Assembly: GCA_048498035.1 (NCBI GenBank)
Contig: JBEHYT010000006.1
Coordinates: forward strand, 62,001 to 126,000
Length of the DNA: 64,000 nt
Origin: CADEDV01 sp048498035
GTDB taxonomy: Bacteria; Bacteroidota; Bacteroidia; Chitinophagales; Chitinophagaceae
Reading direction: 5' to 3'
Part shown: in pieces, positions 44,237 through 52,155 of the stretch
Numbering within the stretch: position 1 is the first letter of the stretch
Layout: the number at the start of each line of letters is the position of its first letter
Notes under the pieces: model-generated
Database searches by the model: none
The model's input: the letters and a program-made list of their open reading frames with translations, nothing else
What the model was told of the DNA's origin: nothing
Position numbers and translations under genes: made by a program

Positions 44237-44974
44237 ATGGGATCATCTACCACAAATCAGAAACCTTCACTTTTGCGACGAATCTGGCGCATTACAAAAA
44301 AGGTATTCCTCTGGCTTTTTATCCTCCAGTTTGTCTATATTATTTTACTGCGGTGGATCAATCCGCCGATCACAGTTACGCAGCTCGTAAGCTGGGTGTC
44401 GGGTCATGGGTTAAAACGCCACCAGGTAAGCCGGGATGATGTGTCTCCGTATGCGCGGCTTGCCGTAATTGCCTCAGAAGACCAGCTTTTTCCCGATCAT
44501 CACGGGTTTGACTGGAAAAGTATTAAAAAGGCAATGGAGTATAATAAGCGCAAACCGGGACGTATACGGGGAGGGAGCACCATTAGTCAGCAGGTTGCAA
44601 AAAATGTTTTTCTTTGGCAGGGCAGGAGTTTTGTAAGAAAAGGGCTGGAGGCTTATTTCACTTTTATGATTGAAACGTTTTGGAGTAAAAAACGCATATT
44701 GGAGGTGTACCTGAACGTAGCCGAAACCGGCGACGGTATTTTTGGAATTGAAGAAGCGGCTCAAACGTACTTTAATAAACCTGCAAAAAATTTAACGCGC
44801 CAGGAAGCTGCGATGATTGCTGCCTGCCTGCCCAATCCCAAGGCTTATAAGGTAAAACCGCCGGGCAATTACATCCAGCGGCGCTGGCCCGTTATTGTTC
44901 GCCAGATGAATAACCTTGAAACAGACCCTGATATCCGATCTGTGATTGGGCTCGATGCCAAATCAATTCAATAA
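44237..44974 (+). CDS. mtgA: Monofunctional peptidoglycan transglycosylase MtgA
   Basis: MtgA polymerises lipid II glycan strands at the outer face of the inner membrane. The 245-residue protein has one N-terminal membrane helix (about residues 20-40) and a GT51 domain with its catalytic Glu in ASEDQLFPDHHGFDW, then RGGSTISQQVAKNVFLW, KRILEVYLNVAETGDGIFGIEEAAQTYF and the LPNP motif. I start at the ATG of MGSSTTNQK (44237); the frame is open to 44165 but overlaps the preceding gene. The stop codon TAA lies inside the first unit (ATTCAATA) of an octamer repeat. Confidence 0.93.
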   Translation: MGSSTTNQKPSLLRRIWRITKKVFLWLFILQFVYIILLRWINPPITVTQLVSWVSGHGLKRHQVSRDDVSPYARLAVIASEDQLFPDHHGFDWKSIKKAMEYNKRKPGRIRGGSTISQQVAKNVFLWQGRSFVRKGLEAYFTFMIETFWSKKRILEVYLNVAETGDGIFGIEEAAQTYFNKPAKNLTRQEAAMIAACLPNPKAYKVKPPGNYIQRRWPVIVRQMNNLETDPDIRSVIGLDAKSIQ

Positions 44975-45037
44975 TTCGCTGATTCGATAAAAAATGTGGA
45001 AATTAATTCGATGATTCGGTGATTCGCTGATTCGATA
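44966..45037. repeat. ATTCGNTG octamer repeat, copy B (overlaps the mtgA stop)
   Basis: Two blocks of 8-base units are present. The first is ATTCAATA 44966-44973, ATTCGCTG 44974-44981, ATTCGATA 44982-44989. The second is ATTCGATG 45006-45013, ATTCGGTG 45014-45021, ATTCGCTG 45022-45029, ATTCGATA 45030-45037. The bases after it (ATGGAAGAAAGT, 45038-45049) are also found after the lone unit at 15660-15667. The first unit supplies the mtgA stop codon. Confidence 0.75.
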
Positions 45038-45114
45038 ATGGAAGAAAGTCGTTAATGTGAAATGAGAATACAAACTTCACCTGTTAATTATCAGTGATCG
45101 TCGAATTACAGAAC

Positions 45115-46797
45115 TCACTTTCTTATCGTCAAATTAATCTTCTCGCTATTATGCGTGGGCGCATTTTTACCAGCATTTATCGCGAAGCGCATAAAATATT
45201 TTCCCGCTGGAACATCCGGTGTAATCGTAACCGATGGTGATGATCCAGTTAGAAGATCTTGTATTGAAAGGCCGGTAAAAAGATCTTTTTGCCAGCCCTT
45301 CTCATTAAAAATGCCGATCCTGACTGTGTCGCTCAGTGGCTGGTGCGTTGCCACAAAACTGCGATAGTTGTCCGGAGCCGTAGTATGAAACGCTATTTGT
45401 ATCGAGCCGCCCTCATCAATAGTAAAAGATGTTTTTTCAGGTTGCACCATCACTTTTGCAAAAGATGCAAAACAGGAATCGTACCGCCAGCAAACCCAGC
45501 CCAATTGCGTGCGAAGAGAATCCTGGTACTTGTAATTATTGTACACATCCAGGATATAGGTTGGTTTGCCCAGCAATGAATCTTCCAGCGGCCAGAAATT
45601 ATAATTGTTACGGCGCTCTTTGTAAAAATTCATGGAGTAGGTGGGCTGTCCGGTATAAAACCAATACTTTGATGCCCGCTGGTAGGAATTATTGAATACA
45701 ACGGGTATCCCGCCGGTCTTTTCACGAACAATAGCCGGCCACCCCTGCCAGGTATGATAATGTTCACGCACATATTTCACAGGCAAAAAATCTTCTATCA
45801 TCGCCACGCGTGCAAATACAACAATGAGCAGTGAAAGGGGCAAAAGGCGCATCAGCGTACGTTGCCATTTCCAATGGTTAACGAAGTACTGGTGCGCAAG
45901 AACTATCAACGGTACAATCACGGGCGATGTCCAGTTGGCTTCCACTTTTCCACGAAAAGAACTCAGGAAGAAAAAAACGTAAATGCCAATCATCGTCACG
46001 CGCATCGCCCGTTCCGTGGACGAAGTTGGTTTAAAAAGAAATGCAGCGGGCAACAAGAGAAACCCGGCAATAGGTCCGGGAAGCAATAGTTGACCTAACA
46101 GGTAATCTGTTGTATGAGAAATCTTGTATGAGTTTACGTTGCTTTCAAAGAGGTGGTATTTAAAACTCACCCAATCATGCTGGTACTGCCACCAGAGGTG
46201 TGGTACAAAAAGACCAAGCGCCAGCAGCCCGGCAAGATATACCTGGTATTTTTTAAACTGCTTTAGGTCAGACAAGAGTGTAAACAGCACGATCAGCACC
46301 GCGTGGTATTTGCTATAAAACAACAAAGCGGTTGCAATTCCCAGCCAGACGGTATTGGCTGCATTGCTTTTTCTCGAAAAGTTGCGATAGCAAAGAAAGA
46401 AAAGGGCTGTAAAGAAAATGAGTGGAATATCAGGAGCCGCGGTAAAACCGGCTATTTGTAAAACACCTACTGAAAGCGCAATCGTGTAGAAGGCAAGCGG
46501 GTTCTTTTTTTCAGTCAGCCGTTCTATCAGCAATAAAGATCCAAGATTGAGCAGGAGTGGCATCAAACGAACACCCAGTTCACTATGGAACAGGGAATAC
46601 CCAATCTTCACCAGCAATGCAATCATTGGCGGGTGGTCAAAATACCCCCAGTCGAGGTGCTGGCTATACACCCAATAATAAGCTTCATCATCCTGTAGTT
46701 CGGTGAGGCCCGACTGGATAAGGGCCAGCAACAGCCAGCAGCTGAAAAAGATCAGGCGATGGTTGCGCCGGATAAAGGTGAGGGCTGATGTATTCAT
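45115..46797 (-). CDS. ArnT/PMT-type membrane glycosyltransferase (second copy)
   Basis: A 560-residue polytopic protein of the same family as the gene at 116, but diverged from it. The family signature is clearer here: LQDDEAYYWVYSQHLDWGYFDHPPMIALLVKIGY in the first periplasmic loop, followed by about ten membrane helices. A soluble beta-rich tail begins at about residue 400. It uses an undecaprenyl-linked sugar donor; acceptor unknown. Its ATG is 33 bases downstream of the nadR-like gene. Confidence 0.85.
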   Translation of the reverse strand: MNTSALTFIRRNHRLIFFSCWLLLALIQSGLTELQDDEAYYWVYSQHLDWGYFDHPPMIALLVKIGYSLFHSELGVRLMPLLLNLGSLLLIERLTEKKNPLAFYTIALSVGVLQIAGFTAAPDIPLIFFTALFFLCYRNFSRKSNAANTVWLGIATALLFYSKYHAVLIVLFTLLSDLKQFKKYQVYLAGLLALGLFVPHLWWQYQHDWVSFKYHLFESNVNSYKISHTTDYLLGQLLLPGPIAGFLLLPAAFLFKPTSSTERAMRVTMIGIYVFFFLSSFRGKVEANWTSPVIVPLIVLAHQYFVNHWKWQRTLMRLLPLSLLIVVFARVAMIEDFLPVKYVREHYHTWQGWPAIVREKTGGIPVVFNNSYQRASKYWFYTGQPTYSMNFYKERRNNYNFWPLEDSLLGKPTYILDVYNNYKYQDSLRTQLGWVCWRYDSCFASFAKVMVQPEKTSFTIDEGGSIQIAFHTTAPDNYRSFVATHQPLSDTVRIGIFNEKGWQKDLFTGLSIQDLLTGSSPSVTITPDVPAGKYFMRFAINAGKNAPTHNSEKINLTIRK

Positions 46798-46830
46798 GTG
46801 TCAAAGATAATTGAAACAGGGTGCAGTGAT

Positions 46831-47385
46831 TTACAGTATCCTATCTACCGCTTCAATGGCTTTCTGCAGCCGCTCCCCTTCTTTTCCCCGGATATTGACC
46901 CAGGGTACGGCCTGGTTTACCAGCAAATCCTTGTAGATGTAGTAAAGTTTTTTCCGGGTTACGAGGTCCGGGTATTCGCGGAGTTCATCCTTTACCCAGG
47001 GTAAGTCCACATCGCAAAGCAAGTAAAGGTCGTAGGAGCGTTGTACGATTTGATCCAGCACAAAACGATGACATTTTCCAAATACAAATTCACACCACAC
47101 TTTCATTACATACATATCTGTATCAATGAAAAGCGGAATGGAGCCGCCTTCTTCCAGTAACGGAAGCGAGTGAGATTCCAGGCTCGAATAATATTCGTCT
47201 TCCAGCGATAGCTGTCCTTTGGCAATGGTGAGAAGGTCGTCAAATTCGTAATTGGTGCCGTTGGTTAGCAGGTATTCCCGTGCAAACTCCGGGCACCAGG
47301 TAGTTTCATAATGTTGAGCCAGCTGTTCGCACAGGGTGCTTTTCCCGGTGCTTTCCGGACCTATAACGACAATTTTCTTCAACAT
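46831..47385 (-). CDS. NadR-like ATPase, probable ribosylnicotinamide kinase
   Basis: A 184-residue P-loop kinase with Walker A GPESTGKSTLCEQLA at the N-terminus and a DTDMYVMKVWCEFVFG segment. It corresponds to the C-terminal kinase half of NadR (AAA_28/NadR-Ttd14 type), which phosphorylates nicotinamide riboside to NMN. The adenylyltransferase and DNA-binding halves of enterobacterial NadR are absent. The adjacent pnuC, 16 bases upstream on the same strand, makes nicotinamide riboside uptake and trapping the likely role. Confidence 0.85.
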   Translation of the reverse strand: MLKKIVVIGPESTGKSTLCEQLAQHYETTWCPEFAREYLLTNGTNYEFDDLLTIAKGQLSLEDEYYSSLESHSLPLLEEGGSIPLFIDTDMYVMKVWCEFVFGKCHRFVLDQIVQRSYDLYLLCDVDLPWVKDELREYPDLVTRKKLYYIYKDLLVNQAVPWVNIRGKEGERLQKAIEAVDRIL

Positions 47386-47401
47386 GTTTTCAAGTTACGT
47401 A

Positions 47402-48052
47402 TTAATCCCGAACAGGTATTGTTGCGCTGCCGTTGTTGTTGGCTTTGGTCTTCCAGGCCGCTAATCCCCAAAATGCGAAAATGAGCAGAACAAGATAATA
47501 GATGCTTGTAAAGGCGAATCCCTTTACGGCGTATAATGGTATCGAAGCAATATTGGTGATGATCCACCAGTACCAGCTCTCCACTTTTTTTCGCGTCATC
47601 AGCCACATGCCGGTAAATGCTGTTGACGAAGCAAATGCATCTGCCCACGGAATGGCGCCCGGGAAAAAATCTGCTTTCAGGTAAGCCAGTGCTGTATAAA
47701 TGCCAATATAAAAAAGCAGGAAGAAAAGAAGTTGATAGATCCACATCTTTCCAGAGGAATAGCTGATGTGCACTACCGCCTCCTGCGTTTTTGTTTTCTT
47801 TAGCCAGATATACCAGCCATAGATGCTCATGATTGTATAGTAAAGGTTTACACTGGCCTCTCCGGCAAGATGTACTTTAACACTTAGGTACACATAAATG
47901 GTAGTGTTGATAAGGCCAACCGGGTAGGTCCAGATACTCTCTTTCCGGCTAAACCAAACGCTGGCAATGCCTGTAAATACGGCTATCAGTTCAAGCGGGG
48001 AAGCATCGGCCAGGTTGTTGAGAAATTGTTGCCAGAATTCAGCGAAAGACAT
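47402..48052 (-). CDS. pnuC: Nicotinamide riboside transporter PnuC
   Basis: A 216-residue inner-membrane protein with about seven hydrophobic segments. PnuC hallmarks are IASVWFSRKESIWTYPVGLINTTIYVYL, YTIMSIYGWYIW and WWIITNIASIPLYAVKGFAFTSIYYLVLLIFAFWGLAAW. PnuC imports nicotinamide riboside by facilitated diffusion, coupled to phosphorylation by NadR. The open frame reaches 48232; I start at MSFAEFWQQ (48052), where the family begins. It is followed by the kinase gene. Confidence 0.92.
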   Translation of the reverse strand: MSFAEFWQQFLNNLADASPLELIAVFTGIASVWFSRKESIWTYPVGLINTTIYVYLSVKVHLAGEASVNLYYTIMSIYGWYIWLKKTKTQEAVVHISYSSGKMWIYQLLFFLLFYIGIYTALAYLKADFFPGAIPWADAFASSTAFTGMWLMTRKKVESWYWWIITNIASIPLYAVKGFAFTSIYYLVLLIFAFWGLAAWKTKANNNGSATIPVRD

Positions 48053-48077
48053 AAGCGCCACAGTTGAGGAAGCGAAA

Positions 48078-48692
48078 TTACGGGGATATGCTATCTGTTG
48101 CAACAGCTTTATATCGCCGCCAGGCGCGTAGGTATTTAATACCACGGGCAGTTTGGAATCTCGGCAGCCGCTGTTGCCATTCTGTTCCACCCGATTTCCA
48201 GACAATAAAATGAAGATGCGGCGTGGCAGCATAACCCGTTTTGCCGCTATAACCGATCAGTTGGCCCTGGTGAACCGTGTCTCCAACTGCTACCTCCACA
48301 CCATTGTGCTGCAGGTGCCAATAGCCGGCACGACTTCCATCGGCATGAGCAATGATAATATTGTTGCCATAGGGCCGGTATTTGGCATTCCACCCGCCCC
48401 GGTCTCCGTCTTCCTTGGCGCGGATTACTACGCCTCCACGTGCGGCAAGAATCGGCGTTCCCCGTTTCATCCGGAAGTCCAGCGCAGCACGTTTGCGGTG
48501 AGAAAATACCCCAAAATAGCCCTGGATCACCCGGTGCGAAGTACCGGCTGCGTAAGGTAAAGCGTACACATAACTGGTATCGTCTTTGATCAATCCTTTA
48601 CGAAGCAGGCGTAGCTGTTGCCGGGCGGGATGATTGCTAACCGAACATCCTGCCAGCAATACAACAACAAAAAACAGTAAGCATTGCCGCAT
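48078..48692 (-). CDS. M23 (LytM-type) peptidase, lipoprotein
   Basis: The 204-residue protein starts MRQCLLFFVVVLLAGC, a lipoprotein signal. The LytM domain has the zinc-site residues His/Asp in SHRKRAALDFRM and His-x-His in ATPHLHF, with ARGGVV, NNIIIAHADGSRAGYWHL and GDTVHQGQLIGYSGKTGY. Peptidases of this family cut peptidoglycan cross-links, or serve as non-catalytic regulators. The frame is open to 48737, but the lipoprotein start is preferred. It is clearly paralogous to the gene at 50091-50696 and may head the pnuC/nadR unit (25-base gap). Confidence 0.85.
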   Translation of the reverse strand: MRQCLLFFVVVLLAGCSVSNHPARQQLRLLRKGLIKDDTSYVYALPYAAGTSHRVIQGYFGVFSHRKRAALDFRMKRGTPILAARGGVVIRAKEDGDRGGWNAKYRPYGNNIIIAHADGSRAGYWHLQHNGVEVAVGDTVHQGQLIGYSGKTGYAATPHLHFIVWKSGGTEWQQRLPRFQTARGIKYLRAWRRYKAVATDSISP

Positions 48693-48763
48693 TATTCTTA
48701 AAGCTACGTGTATTGCGGCCAAAAAGGCCTGTGTCAATAAAAAGAAAACCTAAACCTGCCTGT

Positions 48764-49141
48764 ATGGATAAAAAAAACAATATACGCACGCCACAGGAAG
48801 TGGCTGCGCGAATGAGAGAACTGTTTCGTGAAAATAAATGGGATCAGATCCAGGATGAACTATATGCGCCGGATGCTGTTAGCGTGGAACCACAGACAAC
48901 AGCCAGACTAAAATCTGTTGAAGGAATAGATGCGATTCGTGCAAAAGGAAAGGAATTTAATGAATTGATTGAAGAAGTGCATAATGGCTGGGTTTCTGAA
49001 CCTATCGTTGGAGGAAACTATATTTCCGTAGCCATGGGAATGGAAGTGACGATGAAAGGTGCCGGCAGGTTCAGGCTGGATGAGATAGCAGTGTATGAAG
49101 TAAAAGACGGCAAGATCGTCCGCGAACAATTTTTTTTCTAA
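48764..49141 (+). CDS. SnoaL/NTF2-like protein
   Basis: A 125-residue soluble protein with the NTF2-like pattern: an N-terminal helix (TPQEVAARMRELFRENKWDQIQDELYAPDAVSVEPQ), a second helix (IRAKGKEFNELIEEVHNGWVSEP) and closing strands ending VYEVKDGKIVREQFFF, as SnoaL-like proteins do. Function cannot be inferred. The start is the ATG of MDKKNNIRT; the frame is open to 48713. The cupin gene follows by 17 bases. Confidence 0.75.
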   Translation: MDKKNNIRTPQEVAARMRELFRENKWDQIQDELYAPDAVSVEPQTTARLKSVEGIDAIRAKGKEFNELIEEVHNGWVSEPIVGGNYISVAMGMEVTMKGAGRFRLDEIAVYEVKDGKIVREQFFF

Positions 49142-49158
49142 GATCTTATCTTTACTGT

Positions 49159-49518
49159 ATGGAAGTAATAAACGTTGCACAAAAATTAGCTGCCATCGAT
49201 GACCATTTTCATCCGCGTATTGTGGCTGAATTGAATGGACAAATGGTAAAGCTCGTTAAATTCAAAGGTGAATTTGTATGGCATCATCATGAGCAGGAGG
49301 ATGAACTGTTCTATGTAATAAACGGCTACTTTGATATGGAATTTCGCGATAAAACGGTGACGGTTCATGCGGGAGAATTCCTGGTGGTACCGCGCGGCGT
49401 GGAACATCGCCCGGTTGCCCATGAAGAAGTAGAAATTATGCTTTTTGAACCTGCCGCCACATTGAATACAGGCAATGTAACCAATGAGCTAACGGTGCAA
49501 GAATTGTCGAGGATCTAA
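49159..49518 (+). CDS. Cupin-domain protein
   Basis: A 119-residue single-cupin protein. The metal-binding motif 1 is HHHEQEDELFYVINGYFDMEF and motif 2 is HAGEFLVVPRGVEHRPVA. Small cupins of this kind are sugar isomerase-like, dioxygenase-like or of unknown function. It follows the SnoaL-like gene by 17 bases, and its end overlaps the convergent SRPBCC gene by 4 bases. Confidence 0.85.
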   Translation: MEVINVAQKLAAIDDHFHPRIVAELNGQMVKLVKFKGEFVWHHHEQEDELFYVINGYFDMEFRDKTVTVHAGEFLVVPRGVEHRPVAHEEVEIMLFEPAATLNTGNVTNELTVQELSRI

Positions 49519-50033
49519 TTGCCCTCACAGGCTTTTTTCAAATTTTCAAGTCCCTTTTCAAATTGTTTATCCAGGTTTTTCTGGATCAGCGGACCCATAA
49601 GACGAGCCATAGGCCAGGGAAGTTCGCCTGCATTTTGCCAGGTCACTTTTGTATCAATTTGCCCCCATGGTTCAAACACCCAATTGTCTTTTGCTTTTGA
49701 TTTCCACGGTTTCAGGAACTGCAGATCGAAATTGACATGATTTTGGTCGATAGCAACGAGTTTCAGGCTGCCAACGCCAATCTTTTTTCCTTCCCATTCA
49801 TATTGATGCCCCGGTTGCATCGGCGTGCCGGTGAATGTTTTTTTTGATCCGGGCTCCATTTGTTGCCAGGGATTCCACGCAGCATATTGCTCCAGGTTGC
49901 CAACCCATGGAATTACTTCCGATACCGGTTTTTTGATCACCGTACTTTTTTCAATGGAAAACGATTTTGGCATCCCTGCGGCCACCAGTAACAATAAAAC
50001 GATCAACCCGAGAAATATGTAAACGAAGATCAT
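49515..50033 (-). CDS. SRPBCC (START/Bet v 1-like) family protein
   Basis: A 172-residue protein with an N-terminal membrane helix (about 1-20) and a hydrophobic-ligand-binding SRPBCC domain: FSIEKSTVIKKPVSEVIPWVGNLEQYAAWNPWQ, GTPMQPGHQYEWEGKKIGVGSLKLV and a C-terminal long helix (LDKQFEKGLENLKKACEG). Ligand unknown. It lies 57 bases downstream of the second M23 gene and may be the last gene of the xdh transcript. Confidence 0.8.
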   Translation of the reverse strand: MIFVYIFLGLIVLLLLVAAGMPKSFSIEKSTVIKKPVSEVIPWVGNLEQYAAWNPWQQMEPGSKKTFTGTPMQPGHQYEWEGKKIGVGSLKLVAIDQNHVNFDLQFLKPWKSKAKDNWVFEPWGQIDTKVTWQNAGELPWPMARLMGPLIQKNLDKQFEKGLENLKKACEGN

Positions 50034-50090
50034 GACGCTATCTTTTTGAAACAGGAAGATACTCGCTTGTAGTCAACAATGCAAGTGAAA

Positions 50091-50696
50091 TTAACGGTAG
50101 GAATACAGCGCGCGATAAAATTTGCCAGGGCGCAGGTAGATAATTCCCTTCTGTGTATAAAATCGAGTGGGCAACTGTTTCCAGTTACCCTGTTCGTCTG
50201 TCCCCTGAACCTCAAAATGCAGATGAGGAAAGGCAGAATATCCGGTATTACCGCTTCGACCAATGCGCTGGCCCTGCAACACGCTGTCACCTACATTTAC
50301 CAAAACACCATCCGTGTCCAGGTGCCAGTAGTGCGCTACCGAACCATCACTGTGGCGGATGGATACATAATTGCCATCCGACAGGTTTGCGGGCTTTAAT
50401 CCGCCGGAGCGGGAATCACCGCGTGCCGCGATAACAACTCCCGGACGTGCTGCGCAAATGACGGTGCCTTTTTTCACTTTGAAATCAAGCGCCCGCTCAC
50501 CTTTATGACTAAAAGAACTTTCATATCCCTGCACCAGGAATATCTTCTTTTTGTGCTCAAAAGGAAGTGTATAGATATAACTGCTGTCTCGCTTGTTTTT
50601 GCCATCCTTCAACTCCTGCAGCGAGTATTGCTGCGAAAGACCGATCGCGGGGAGAAGTATAAATATCCATGCCATCAGACGTATTACTGATTTCAT
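50091..50696 (-). CDS. M23 (LytM-type) peptidase, secreted
   Basis: A 201-residue paralogue of the 48078-48692 product. A signal peptide (MKSVIRLMAWIFILLPAIGLSQ) replaces the lipoprotein signal of that copy. The LytM domain has FSHKGERALDFKVKKGTVICAARPGVV, then SIRHSDGSVAHYWHL, GDSVLQGQRIGRSGNTGYSAFPHLHFEVQG. Zinc ligands are the His/Asp of SHKGERALDF and His-x-His of HLHF. The start overlaps the xdhC stop in an ATGA, so it is translated from the xdh transcript. Confidence 0.85.
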   Translation of the reverse strand: MKSVIRLMAWIFILLPAIGLSQQYSLQELKDGKNKRDSSYIYTLPFEHKKKIFLVQGYESSFSHKGERALDFKVKKGTVICAARPGVVIAARGDSRSGGLKPANLSDGNYVSIRHSDGSVAHYWHLDTDGVLVNVGDSVLQGQRIGRSGNTGYSAFPHLHFEVQGTDEQGNWKQLPTRFYTQKGIIYLRPGKFYRALYSYR

Positions 50697-51661
50697 AAAC
50701 GGCTGTTTTTTATTGAAATGATCTCCGCTGCAATGCTAACGGCAATTTCTTCCGGCGACTGGCTTTTTATGGGCAATCCCACAGGCGCATGCACTTGCTG
50801 CGATTGATCAAACAGGATGTTTTCAGCTGCATATTGCTGGCGCATGCGTTTTATTTTATTTGCACTGCCCAGCATGCCCAGGTAAGCGTATGGTTGGTGT
50901 TGAAGCGCGCGTAGCGCTTCGTCGTCGCTTCGGTAACCCATCGTCATGATCACCACGTAATGATGCAAACCGGGTTTTACAAGCGCAGTAAGCGCGGTAT
51001 AATTTTTAATTACGATTTTCTCATGCGCTGCTTCATTTTGTTCCAGCGTGCTGAGGCCTGGCCGGTCATCATATACGCGGATATAAAAATCCATACCCGC
51101 CATCAGCTTACTGAGCGCTAGTGAGCAATGTCCACCACCGATAATGGTAAGTTCGTGTTGATAGCCAATATTTCCCTGGTAGCTCCATTGATCATCATTG
51201 GTGTAATTAAAAATAACGGGCGTGGTTTCCACGGAAGGAGTAAAATGGATTTCGCCGGGGCTAAGCGAGAGTACTCCTTTTTTGTTCTGTTGGAGCGTAG
51301 TTGAAATAGCAGTAAGGGCGGGAAGTTCATTTTTTGACAAAGGAAAAATCCAAACTGTTTGTTCACCAGAGCAGATCATTCCACTTTGATGGCGCGGTGC
51401 TTTTTTATCATGTACCTGGCGGCGTATGCCGGCGGTGTGATCACCGCCTGAGAGTATTTCGCGGGCCAGCTCAACCAACTTATGCTCCATAATACCACCA
51501 CCGATAGAACCCGCTAATGCTCCATTTGCCGCTACCCCCATTAAAAACCCCTGGCGCCCGGGGCTGCTGCCGCGGCTTTCCAGTACGTAGAGCAGGGCAA
51601 CGGGATGGTCAGCTTCCAGGTGCTCACGAATAAATTGCCAGGTAGTGAAGCTTGGGTGCAT
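50693..51661 (-). CDS. xdhC: XdhC family molybdenum-cofactor maturation factor
   Basis: XdhC-type proteins bind the molybdenum cofactor and insert it, after sulfuration, into xanthine dehydrogenase. The 322-residue protein has the N-terminal XdhC_CoxI domain (LYVLESRGSSPGRQGFLMGV, GSIGGGIMEHKLVELA) and a C-terminal Rossmann domain (LTIIGGGHCSLALSKLM, YLGMLGSANKIKRMRQQ). It lies two genes downstream of xdhB. The M23 gene follows with a 4-base overlap, an odd pairing. Confidence 0.93.
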   Translation of the reverse strand: MHPSFTTWQFIREHLEADHPVALLYVLESRGSSPGRQGFLMGVAANGALAGSIGGGIMEHKLVELAREILSGGDHTAGIRRQVHDKKAPRHQSGMICSGEQTVWIFPLSKNELPALTAISTTLQQNKKGVLSLSPGEIHFTPSVETTPVIFNYTNDDQWSYQGNIGYQHELTIIGGGHCSLALSKLMAGMDFYIRVYDDRPGLSTLEQNEAAHEKIVIKNYTALTALVKPGLHHYVVIMTMGYRSDDEALRALQHQPYAYLGMLGSANKIKRMRQQYAAENILFDQSQQVHAPVGLPIKSQSPEEIAVSIAAEIISIKNSRL

Positions 51662-51693
51662 AGCAGGATCATTGAAAGGATCGGCGTATTCAG

Positions 51694-52155
51694 TTATCGA
51701 ACTCGTCGGATCAGCCTGCCTTCAAATTCATGAATTAAGCGCTGAGCAGCCGTATCTGTTTCTTCAAAATCTTCCGGGTCTATATGATGCAGGTGATTAG
51801 TCATTCCATAAATCCCCACGGTCGTGTTATCCAGTCCTGCTGTTGTTTGGTTTTGAAGTCGTACATAATAGGTAAGCGTGTCTGGCGGGGCATCAACAGC
51901 AAAAAAGTAATAGCCATTAGTTTCTCTTCCTGCGGCAGTATCTTCCTGCCAGTGAAGCGTGGTGTCGGTTTGTACAAACCGGTCAATGCGCTGCATCACT
52001 TTATCTTTTGTTCCGGACAGCGAATATTCCCGCATTGGTTTCCAGGAATGATGCCCGTTGAATCGTTGCAGGGCCGCCCATATCCCGGTATAATATGCCA
52101 GGATGCTGAGTAATAAAACAAGTCCAAGAACGATCATTAATTTTCGAACTGTCAT
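51694..52155 (-). CDS. Small membrane-anchored protein of the xdh operon, unknown
   Basis: A 153-residue protein with one N-terminal membrane helix (about residues 5-25, KLMIVLGLVLLLSILAYYTGIWAAL) and an exterior domain with no motif I recognise. It overlaps the xdhB stop by 4 bases (ATGA) and is followed by xdhC 32 bases on. Its position inside a molybdo-enzyme operon suggests a role with the enzyme or the membrane, but nothing in the sequence confirms it. Confidence 0.65.
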   Translation of the reverse strand: MTVRKLMIVLGLVLLLSILAYYTGIWAALQRFNGHHSWKPMREYSLSGTKDKVMQRIDRFVQTDTTLHWQEDTAAGRETNGYYFFAVDAPPDTLTYYVRLQNQTTAGLDNTTVGIYGMTNHLHHIDPEDFEETDTAAQRLIHEFEGRLIRRVR

